A stretch of DNA of 64,000 bases from Verticillium longisporum (lineage: Eukaryota; Ascomycota; Sordariomycetes; Glomerellales; Plectosphaerellaceae): positions 3,534,001-3,598,000 of the forward strand of contig JAETXT010000007.1 in the NCBI GenBank assembly GCA_019188255.1. Reading direction: 5' to 3'. Under the pieces are notes generated by a model. The model made no database searches, was not told where the DNA came from, and saw only the letters and a list, made by a program, of their open reading frames with translations. The translations under genes were made by a program, and so were the position numbers. Positions 46,097 through 55,505 of this stretch are shown one piece after another (positions within the stretch are counted from its first letter, which is position 1; every line of letters starts with the position of its first letter).

Positions 46097-47011
46097 TTTG
46101 TCGACTGAACAACCTTGATCCAAGGTATCCATGACTCTTGAGTGTGTAAATATGTTTGATGGTTTTGCTTTGGTTTGTGCGTATGCTCATTTTCTGTACT
46201 GCCTTTTGTGTCAGGCCGAAACAGGGCCATGTGTGCATCAGCAAGGAGTCATCTCTGAAGCTAGTGAGCGAGGGAGGCTATGACGAATGGTAGGCCAGGC
46301 ACCTGCTGGGAGCCTGGGGCAAAATGTATGCACGCAAGAAAGCCAGCACTACTCACTTTGCCACCTCTAGTTGTTGCCTGCGCTCTACTTGATATGTCGT
46401 CCTTCATGAAGGTGCATTTCTAGGTAACAGCAGGCAAGCCTGGGAATCTCGGTGTCCATGAGGTGCATCCTGTTGCCCCTCTTCCCTGGTCTGTGCTATG
46501 AACCCGTTCGGCCTGCTGTACGCTTTACCTTAGTGTGCCCCGCAGTCCCAAATCCAGCCCACCACGACACCCACATCATCACCGGCCGGCTGTCCAGTTC
46601 TTCAAGGCACCTCAGAATAGCATGTCCCGTCGACTATGGGTTGTGGACAAGACAGAATAGAGCATTGGCGTTTTTCAGGCCTCTCCCGTTTCCAAAGTGC
46701 AAGTGTCTGGATGCTACTGACGACATCAGAGACATAGCTTTCCGGGTCCCTTTTTCTTCCTTTTTTGGACACACCTGTTTCCCAGCACATTCTCTCTGTA
46801 AGAACCCCGCACATGCCCACACGCACACTCACTCCCGCAAGTACAATAAACCGTACATTTTTTTTTGCCTGAGCAACCTTGGCCCACCCCCACCAGGAAT
46901 TTCGAAACCCTCGCGGCCAACCTCAACCCACCCCGCAACAACCACCTTTTTCCTTTCCCCTCCCCCCCCCCCCTCCCCTGCCCCTGATTCCAGCAACCGA
47001 AACCGCCCAAC
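46097..47011. promoter_or_regulatory. Upstream region of the eIF5B gene
   Basis: About 900 bases without a gene. A T run (46858-46866) and a long C/T-rich tract ending in a C run (about 46945-46985) lie directly before the eIF5B ATG. Confidence 0.45.
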
Positions 47012-50000
47012 ATGGCGCCGAAGAAGAAGGGAAACAAGAAGGGCGGCGATGACGACTGGGAGGCCGAGCTGGGCGAGTCCATCGTGCCCACCGGCGAGGC
47101 CCCCGCCACCCATGCCGCCGCCGCCGAGGAGGAGGAGGCCGGCGGCCTGATGGCGACGCTGCGCAAGAACAGGGAGAAGCGCAAGAAGAAGGGCCTTCAG
47201 GACGAGGAGGAGGCGCCCGAGGCCGCCGCCCCCGTCGAGGCCACGGCCGAGGACGAGTGGGCGCTGCCCGAGAAGAAGGGCAAGGGCGGCAAGGGCAAGC
47301 AGGCCGACAAGTCTGCGGCGGCGGCGGGCGATGCTGGCGCCGAGGACGGCGCTGACGGCGCTGAGCCCGGTCGTGTGCTGACCAAGGCGGAGAAGGAGAA
47401 GATCAAGAAGGAGAAGGAGAAGCAGCGCAAGAAGGAGATGGTGAGCTCACCCCCTCCCCCTTCTTTTCCTCTGCCGACGGCGGCGGTGTCCGTTCGTCGT
47501 CCACGACGGGAGCAGGACATGGAATGCTGACACGTGACGTTGACAGGCTGCGAAGAAGAAGGCTTCTGGCGGTGCCGCCAAGGCCGCGGAGCCCGCCAAG
47601 GCTGCTGAGAAGAAGGATACGTCGGCCGCTGCTACTGCTGCCGCCGCTCCCGCTGCCGCCGACGGCAAGAAGAAGAAGATCCCCGCCCACCTCGCCCTCA
47701 TCCAGAAGCAGCAGGAGGAGCTGCGCCGCAAGGCCGAGGAGGCTGAGCGCATCAAGGAGGAGGAGAAGCGCAGGGCGGAGGAGGACGCCCGCCGCACCGA
47801 GGAGGAGATCAAGGCCCGCGAGGAGGCCCGCCTCCTCAAGAAGCAGAGGGAGAAGGAGAAGATCGAGCAGCTCAAGAAGGAGGGCAAATACATGACCAAG
47901 GCCCAGAAGGAGGAAAAGGCCCGCAACGAGCGCAAGCTTCAGCAGATGATTGCTGCTGGTATCAAGGTCGGTCCTGCCGATGAGGAGGGCGAGACGGAGA
48001 AGAAGAAGCCCGCCGACAGGAAGAAGGGCGGCCGCAAGGCTGCTGAGAAGGTAGGGGCGCTCGCTTTTTGCCGATCATGTGGTACCCGAGAACCAACCCA
48101 TGTGCTGACGTGACATGTTCTAGGTCGATGAGGAGAAGGTGCTCGCCGAGGCTGCCGCCCGTGCGAAGGAGCAGGCTGAGAAGCTCCTCAAGGAGGCCGA
48201 GGAGGAGGCCCGCCGAAAAGCCGCAGAGGAGGAGGCCAAGGCGGCCAAGAAGCCCGAGAGCGACGTTGAGGAAGACTGGGAGGCCGCAGCTGACTCTGAC
48301 GACGTCAAGGACAGCTGGGATGCCGACAGCGACGACGAGGCCAAGGCCAAGGCCGACAAGGCGCTTCCCTCTAGGCCAAAGGAAAAGGAAGACGATTCAG
48401 AAGAAGAGGAAGACTCCGAGTCCGAATCCGAGTCGGAAGACGAGGAGGCCACCACGAGGGCCCTGCAGGAAGCACAGCGCAAGAGGGAGGCGGCCGGGCG
48501 TCGTGAGAAGGCCCACCAGGCCGCCCTCGCCGCCCGGTCCAAGGACAACCTCCGGTCGCCCATTTGCTGTATTCTCGGTCACGTCGATACCGGAAAGACG
48601 AAGCTTCTCGACAAGATCCGACAGACCAACGTCCAGGAGGGCGAGGCTGGCGGTATCACCCAGCAGATCGGTGCCACATACTTCCCCGTCGAGGCCATCA
48701 GGCAAAAGACGGCCGTTCTCAACCCCGACGGCGCTATCGAGTTCCAGGTCTCTGGTCTTTTGTTCCTCGACTCTCCCGGCCACGAGTCCTTCTCCAACCT
48801 CCGATCTCGTGGCTCGTCCCTGTGCAACATTGCCATTCTCGTTGTCGACATCATGCACGGTCTCGAGCAGCAGACGCTCGAGTCGATGAAGCTCCTCCGC
48901 GACAGGAAGACGCCTTTCGTCGTTGCCCTCAACAAGATCGATCGTCTTTACGGCTGGAAGAAGGTCGACAACAACGGTTTCCAGGAGAGTCTGGCGCTGC
49001 AGCCCAAGGGCGTGCAGAACGAGTTCAAGAACCGTCTCGAGCAGACCAAGGTCCTCTTCGCCGAGCAGGGATTCAACGCCGAACTGTACTACGAGAACAA
49101 GTCGATGGCCAAGAACGTCTCCCTCATCCCCACGTCGGCGCACACGGGCGAGGGTATCCCCGACATGCTGAAGCTCATTGTGCAGCTGACGCAGGAGCGC
49201 ATGGTGGGCTCGCTCATGTACCTCGCCGAGGTGCAGGCCACCGTTCTCGAGGTCAAGGCGATCGAGGGTTTCGGCATGACCATCGACGTTGTCGTCACAA
49301 ACGGTATCCTCCGCGAGGGCGACAAGATTGTGCTGTGCGGTGTCGAGGGCGCCATCGTCACCAACATTCGTGCGCTGCTGACGCCGGCGCCGATGAAGGA
49401 GCTGCGTCTCAAGTCGGCGTACGTGCACAACAAGGAGGTCAAGGCGGCGCTGGGTGTCAAGATCAGCGCGCCGGGTCTCGAGGGCGCCATTGCCGGCTCC
49501 CGCCTGCTCGTGGTCGGCCCCGACGACGACGAGGACGACCTCTGCGACGAGGTCGAGGCCGATCTCGCCGTGCTGTTCAACCGCGTGGAGAAGACGGGTC
49601 GCGGTGTCAGCGTGCAGGCCTCGACGCTGGGTTCGCTCGAGGCCCTGCTCGACTTCCTCAAGGACTGCAAGATTCCCGTGGCCAACGTGGGTATCGGCCC
49701 AGTGTACAAGCGCGACGTCATGCAGTCGGGCATCATGCTGGAGAAGGCGCCGGACTACGCCGTCATGCTCTGCTTCGACGTCAAGGTCGACAAGGAGGCG
49801 CAGGCCTACGCCGAGGACGTGGGTGTCAAGATTTTCACGGCCGACATCATCTACCACCTGTTCGACTCGTTCACGAAGCACATGGACGAGCTCCTGGAGA
49901 AGAAGAAGGAGGTGTCCTAGATGCGGGCTGTCTTCCCCTGCCTCCTCAACACGGTGGCTGTGTTCACCAAGTCGAACCCGATCGTTGTCGGCGTCGCCGT

Positions 50001-50473
50001 AGTGGATGCCCAGCTCAAGATCACCACGCCCATTGCCGCCGTCAAGACGAACCCGGTGACGGGTGTCAAGGAGGTCATCAACCTCGGCAGAGTGTATGTT
50101 TTTTTTTCCCTTTTCCCCCGATTTCCCTTCCCTCTCCCCCCCCCCCCCCCCCTCTTTTTCCCCTCTCCCTCTTCTGCTTCTGGCCCCCTCTCCTCCCTGT
50201 GTACTCCTGCTGACAGCATGTACCAGTACCTCGATCGAGCGCGGCCACAAGCAGATTCCCGTGTGCAAGAAGGGCCAGCCGTCGGTGGCAGTCAAGATCG
50301 AAATGGGCGGACACCAGCCAACGTACGGACGACAGCTCGAGGAGCCGGATGCGCTGTACAGTCTCATCTCGCGCAAGAGCATCGACACGCTCAAGGAGTT
50401 TTACCGCAAGGACGTGTCGAACGACGAGTGGCAGCTCATCATCAAGCTCAAGCCTCTGTTCGACATTCACTGA
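47012..50473 (+). CDS. FUN12: Translation initiation factor eIF5B, with an in-frame TAG near the C-terminal third
   Basis: Four exons: 47012-47440, 47547-48050, 48124-50093 and 50227-50473, 1049 codons before the stop. The N-terminal half is charged Lys/Glu/Ala-rich sequence, as usual. The GTPase domain is complete: [19 protein letters not shown] (G1), [13 protein letters not shown] (G2), DSPGHESF (G3), NKID (G4). Domains II-IV follow, ending SISRK-like and KLKPLFDIH. eIF5B catalyses 60S subunit joining. At 49918-49920 the frame carries TAG between EKKKEVS and [15 protein letters not shown]. Alignment by eye with the yeast protein is collinear with no length change, so this is a substitution (for example of a Lys or Gln codon), not an indel or intron. 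As read, the protein would end before domain IV, which binds eIF1A. That is hard to reconcile with an essential gene, so a base error or readthrough should be considered. Confidence 0.93.
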
Positions 50474-51507
50474 TTTAGGTGTGAGTAATGGGGCGAAGTC
50501 TCGGGGCGCGGGCATCGGCACGGTCACGGTCACGGTCACGGTCATGGATACGGTTACGAGTGATACGAGATGGCACAGGAGGGGGATGGATGGGTGGACG
50601 GGTCCGGTTCGGAGATGGGACGTTCGTTGTACGAAGACGAAGTAGGCACGTTGGAGGCCTAAAAGTAACATGATGCATTTCTTCTCCTCTTCATCAAGTT
50701 TTGGTCTGGGATTTCGGTGATTCGCAAGCCTTTTCAGGCTGTAATATTTCACACTAAGCTTTGCGGCAGGACCGAATCAGTTGGCGTCAATGTTGGATTC
50801 TACCCTAGAGGCCTTGACGGGTAGATGTTGTTGAGCCCCTCTTTTACCAACTGCGTTTCTCCTACCAAATCCTATCCCTAACCTCAGACGAAGCCATGGC
50901 TTCGTCAGCGGAAAACGGGAGGGCTGATGTCCACGGCACCTCAGTCATCAATGGTCAATGAGCGTGCCATCTCGGGTTATGTGTCCGTATGTGGTGGGTA
51001 GTCATCGGACGGTGAGCGTTCGGAGACATCGTGGATGATGGGTCGTTGGCCTCCGGTGCGATCGGAGCATGGGGTGTACCCCGCGCTTTCGGCATTTGAT
51101 GACCACGCCACTCGGCCTCTGCTCAGCGGCGCTTGTGCTGCCGCTGTGCGCTGACCGTTTCTTACGGGACCAAACGTAGTGATTATGACTGGAGACCAGA
51201 AGGTCCTGAGCCCGAGGAAGGCAAGCCCGAGGAAGGCAAGTCCAGGGAGGCAAGCCCGAGGAAGGCAAGCCCAGGGAGGCAAGCCCAGGGAGGCAAGCCC
51301 AGGGCAGGCGCAGGGCGTGACGCATGACGCATGATGCGTGAGGTGTGGGAGAAGGCGTGATCCACGGGGTCTGTCTTCGTACCTGCCTAGGCCAATATAG
51401 AGCACTAGAGCACAGCACCAGCACCCATCGTACCTGTTCCCTCCGTGCCTTGGTCACGACAAACCGTTGATTGCCTCGCTCAGGGCCAACCTCTAAACAT
51501 AACCATC
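50474..51507. other. Intergenic region with a GGCAAGCCCGAGGAA-type minisatellite
   Basis: About 1 kb with no gene. A GGTCAC run (50518-50542) and the minisatellite at 51208-51306 are the only structure seen. Confidence 0.45.
51208..51306. repeat. Minisatellite of 14-15 base units
   Basis: Six to seven imperfect tandem copies of units such as GAGGAAGGCAAGCCC and AGGGAGGCAAGCCC. It lies about 200-300 bases upstream of the TPR gene start and has no coding sense. Confidence 0.75.
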
Positions 51508-53297
51508 ATGGCGTGAGCATTGTCATCGTCCATGTTGAGCGCAATTCACTCATGCTAATTCATCCCAGGAATCAACCCCTCGAGAGCAAAAGCGTGGCCA
51601 AGGTCGAGACGGAGGCCTACCCCTACGACCTGGGCAGTTACTCGCGCAAGGTCACGACCACTTCAGACGCTGCCCAGACGTGGTTCGACCGGGGACTCGT
51701 TTGGTCCTATGCCTTTAACCACGAGGAGGCCGCACGATGCTTCGCCAGGGCTGCCGAGCACGACCCTCAGTGCGCCATGGCTCACTGGGGCCTCGCCTAC
51801 GCTGTCGGGCCCAACTACAACAAGACCTGGGCTCGCTATGACGCCCAAGACTTCAAGGCCAGTGCTCAGAGAGGTCGTGAGGCTCTGGCTCGCGCGACGG
51901 AGCTCATAGAGCAGGCATCGCCTGTTGAGCAGGCTCTCATTCGGGCTCTCGTCACCAGATTCCCCTCGGCGAATGCCCCCTCAGACGAGACCCCGGCCAC
52001 CCTCGACCGTGCCTACGCAGACGCCATGAAGGCCGTACACGACGACTTTCCATCCGACCTCGAAGTCAAGGCTCTCTACCCTGAGTCTCTCATGTGCATC
52101 CGCCCCCGCCAGCTGTGGAACCTCGACACCGGTGCCCCGACGACCCAGGAGACCGTCAATGCCCGTCATGCCATCGAGGCTGGCTTCGCTCTGCCGGGTG
52201 GCCACACCCATGCTGCTCTGAACCACCTTTACATCCATCTCATGGAAATGTCCCAGACCGTTGCCCTGGCCCTCCCCGCCGCCGACCGCCTGCGCGACCT
52301 CGTTCCCGATGGCTCGCATCTACAACACATGGCCACCCACATTGACGCTGCCGTCGGTGACTACCGTCACAGCATCGAATCGAACCGCCGCGCGGCCCGG
52401 TCCGACGACATCTACTTTGAGCGCGACTCGGCGAGCGTGCTGTACCAGGCCTATCGCACGCATAACCTCTCGGCCTTGGTGTACGCCGCCATGATGTCCG
52501 GCAGGTCCGAGGTCGCCATCTCAGCGGCACACCACATTAGACAGGTGTTGACGCCAAAATTGCTGGCCGTGAGGTCACCGCCCATGGTGGATTGGGTCGA
52601 GTTCCAGGGCGGCATTCTCGTGCACGCCCTGATACGGTTCGGGCGGTGGGAGGAACTGCTGGAGGTCGAGCCACCAGCGGATGCGAGCCTCTGGAGCATC
52701 ACGACGGCCGTTACTTTCTATGGGCGAGCCATAGCGCTTGGCGTCTTGGGGCGGAAGGAGGAGGCACGGGCGGAAAGGGACAAATTCGAACAAGCGCGGG
52801 CTGCTGTGCCTAGGGAACGTCGATGGGGTGTCACGGCTGTGGCCAAGGAGGTGCTTGAGGTGGCGTTTCTCATGTGCGAAGGTGAACTTGTCTATCGCGA
52901 GGGAGAGCATGACCGAGCCTTTGACCTCCTTCGCCAGGCCGCCACACTCGAAGATCATCTTCCCTATAGCGACCCGCCGCTCTGGATGCAGCCGGTCAGG
53001 CACGCTCTGGGCGCTCTGTTGCTCGAGCAGGGCCGTTCCGAAGAGGCCGAGGTGGTATACCGGCAGGACTTGGGCCTCAGTAAGGACCTGTCTCGGCGAA
53101 AGGCCAGGCTCGGTAACGTTTGGGGGTTGCACGGGCTGCATGAATCTCTCGTTCGCAACGGCAAGGAGGACGAGGCGTGGGCACTCAGTCTGCAAAAGGA
53201 CGTTGTTACAGCATCTGCCGATATTCGTGTCGCGGCATCCTGTTTCTGCCGGGTGTCTGCGGTGGGGAAGCAGACGAACGGTGTATGCTGTGCCTAG
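51508..53297 (+). CDS. Tetratricopeptide-repeat protein with a 5-nt first coding exon
   Basis: Exon 2 (51569-53297) is a long open frame starting in phase with NQPLESKSVAKVETEAYPYD. Its only in-frame upstream ATG lies inside sequence that reads as an intron. ATGGC at 51508-51512, followed by GTGAGC and ending TGCTAATTCATCCCAG, gives a 56-nt intron; splicing makes MANQPLESKS. The product is 577 aa. Helical TPR-like pairs are visible (WFDRGLVWSYAFNHEEAARC, AEHDPQCAMAHWGLAYAVGP, ALGALLLEQGRSEEAEVVYR). An invariant-looking block GGHTHAALNHLYIHLMEMS with HLQHMATHID contains several His residues. This family occurs in fungi and bacteria and is often annotated only as TPR protein. The His pattern could bind metal but no reaction is known to me. 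It converges on the next gene with 79 bases between stops. Confidence 0.8.
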
Positions 53298-53376
53298 CTG
53301 AAGCTGTCATGAGGCACGAGAATCACAAGAGGCTGGAATTATGTTGACAGTCCATCACAGCAAACCCGAGATCGTC

Positions 53377-54753
53377 TCAGTAAAATGTATATTTGTACGA
53401 CTCGTGGTATCTGAACCCCTGGCATTCATCGTCATACTCCTCGGTGCAAAACCTCCTACCATGAGCATATGCGACCTGAGTACTGGGGCCGTAGCCCACA
53501 AGCTGCATCAGTTCCTCGGCCACTAGCCGGTCCCAAGGCACGTCGTATCCCAGCCACGAGCCGAGCATGTCGGTCCGCACGATGACAGTCCAGCAGTAGT
53601 TGAGATATCTCCGCAGCTCCTCCCTATTCGCCTCGTGAAACGGATCGTGGGCCACGGGCAGACGCCGCAGGGGCACATAGCCGGCAAAGTCCATGACCTC
53701 GGTCGCCAGCTCGGTCGGCAGCCCGAGCCGGCAGAGGCACCACCGCACGTGGAGCACGTCCGGGACCGACGGCTGGTGCGGCACGGGGCCCTCGAGATGG
53801 ATAAAGTCCCCGAACGGCAGGACACCGTACGGGAAGCGCGCCCGCTCGCGGCTCGGGTACTGGTCCGTCAGGTGCGCCGCCGGCGCGGGACCGTAGCCGT
53901 ACCGCGCGTAGACGCCGCGCGGGACGCCGAAGAAGTGCTGGTGCGGCAGCGCCGCCGCCGTGGCCGCGGGGTCCGTGAGGCAGCACTCGCGCAGCGTGTG
54001 CTGGTAGCAGCGCGTGTCGCGGTAGTCGAGCGGGGGCCCGCCGTCATGCAGCGGCGGGAAACACAGCAGCAGATTCAGGCACAGGTAGGCCTTGAGCGCC
54101 AGCTTGGGCACGAACCCCCAGCCGCACGCGTTCTGGTCGCCGTGCGCGTCGTAGTGCCGTTCCCACCCCTGGACCCAGGCGGCGCGCGCGCGCGGGCCGC
54201 CGTCGCGGCTGATGCGCCGCAGCGTGGCCATCTCGCCGTGCAGCAGCAGCAGCTTGAAGAGCTCGAGGCTGACGAAGGCGCCGGGGCCGCTGCGCCAGGC
54301 CTCGCGCCCGTCAACGGCCCCGTCGCCAGACTCGCCGCGGCCGAGGAAGAAGGCCCCGGCGCGCCTGAAGCGGGGCGGCACCGTCGTCCAGTCCAGGCCC
54401 GGCTCGTCGCCGTACCAGTCGATCTCGGCGCAGCCGTGGAGCGAGTGCTTGATGCGCTCGACCGTCTCGTCTGTCAGGAGGATGGCGTCCGGGGGCACGT
54501 CGGACTGCGTGTCTGTCGAGATGTCCGCGTCCGGCGATGGCTGCGGCTCGTCGCCGAACTTGCGCAGCTCGACTCGCGTGTGCGCCGTCACGTTGCTGCA
54601 GAAGGCGTTGATGAAGTACTGGATTTCCTTGCCCTGGTGCTGCTTGAAGCGCGGGAACAGGTTCGTGTGCTCCACGCCGCGGTGGGCTGCGACGTGCTTA
54701 AAGTTGGACGCCAGGACGTTCCACGGAAGGTTGTGAGCTTGGTGGCAGGCCAT
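53377..54753 (-). CDS. Hypothetical protein, about 458 aa, GC-rich
   Basis: A single open frame from ATG 54753 (MACHQAHNLPWNVLASNFKH). A few residues further upstream are open but lack an ATG. No domain is recognised. Toward the C-terminus, CLCRLGLPTELATEVMDFAG resembles the short F-box-like helices (LPTELxxEVMDFA) seen in many fungal proteins of unknown function. It is followed by LRRYLNYCWTVIVRTDMLGS and a Tyr-rich end (YRYHESYKYTFY-like). Codon bias is strong and the middle (54050-54350) is extremely G+C-rich, including CGCGCGCGCG near 54180-54190. The opposite strand is also open for 408 codons, but its translation is Val/Arg/Ala-rich without structure, so the minus strand is preferred. 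Confidence 0.6.
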   Translation of the reverse strand: MACHQAHNLPWNVLASNFKHVAAHRGVEHTNLFPRFKQHQGKEIQYFINAFCSNVTAHTRVELRKFGDEPQPSPDADISTDTQSDVPPDAILLTDETVERIKHSLHGCAEIDWYGDEPGLDWTTVPPRFRRAGAFFLGRGESGDGAVDGREAWRSGPGAFVSLELFKLLLLHGEMATLRRISRDGGPRARAAWVQGWERHYDAHGDQNACGWGFVPKLALKAYLCLNLLLCFPPLHDGGPPLDYRDTRCYQHTLRECCLTDPAATAAALPHQHFFGVPRGVYARYGYGPAPAAHLTDQYPSRERARFPYGVLPFGDFIHLEGPVPHQPSVPDVLHVRWCLCRLGLPTELATEVMDFAGYVPLRRLPVAHDPFHEANREELRRYLNYCWTVIVRTDMLGSWLGYDVPWDRLVAEELMQLVGYGPSTQVAYAHGRRFCTEEYDDECQGFRYHESYKYTFY

Positions 54754-55505
54754 GATGAGTGTAGCGGTTGTCACCGGCAGACTGGCCTGTTTCCCCGTTA
54801 TGTCTGTCAGTTATCAAGATATGCTAGATCACCAGGAGCTGCTCTCCTTTCTTCTGATTAGGCTGTAGGGCTGGACGGACAGATCTGTGCTCAGAACACG
54901 TTGACACCCCTCTTCGGCTCTTGGGGTGCCGGAATACGAGAACCTCGGATGCAGAGTCAGTGAGATGGCAACCCATGATAATTCAGTACTTCAACCACAC
55001 GCCTACAAATACTCTGTTCTGCCTCATTGAGCGCATGCTGCCTCACGTGTCTGACTGGGCTCCAAACTTCACACCGATAAGGGGCAAAAGACAGCTCACG
55101 CGCCATGTCAGTACAGTCAATGCTCATCATGTTCATTCCCTGACCACCCAACCTAACTAAGGTCCCACTGAGTGTGGCCTGATGCCCTTTCGTCCTGAAT
55201 CATCAAAAGAATAACGCAAGTGGAGAAAAATCAACAACAAAACACAATACCCCTCAGGCTCGGTCTAGTCTATCAATCATTACTTTTGCTGTCCCAGTCT
55301 CGGTCGTAACAACGGGAGTAAGTAGAGTTATGATGCCTCGCCGGGCCCTCTGCCATGATGCTCTTCCGCCTCGCCGGGCCCCCATCCCCTGAAAGGGTCT
55401 CATCGTCGTCGTAAAGAGTCCGGCCCCCTTCCGTCAGGAAGAGCGGGGCAGGATAGTAGGAATGGGGAAGGAAGGGGGAGAGGAGAGAATCGGACAAGGC
55501 TCGTC
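54754..55505. other. Intergenic region, HSP88 3' flank
   Basis: About 750 bases with no supportable gene. A CGCCGGGCCC motif occurs twice (55339-55348 and 55373-55382) near the HSP88 stop. Confidence 0.4.

Noticed and set aside
49912..49920. GTGTCCTAG as a 9-nt intron removing the eIF5B stop
   Set aside because: Far below the minimum for spliceosomal introns; a base substitution is simpler.
48397..50394. 665-codon minus-strand frame over eIF5B
   Set aside because: Antisense shadow of the eIF5B exon; the sense strand has unmistakable GTPase motifs.
53635..54861. 408-codon plus-strand frame opposite the hypothetical gene
   Set aside because: Val/Arg/Ala-rich shadow produced by strong third-position bias; the minus-strand frame has more natural composition and ends cleanly.
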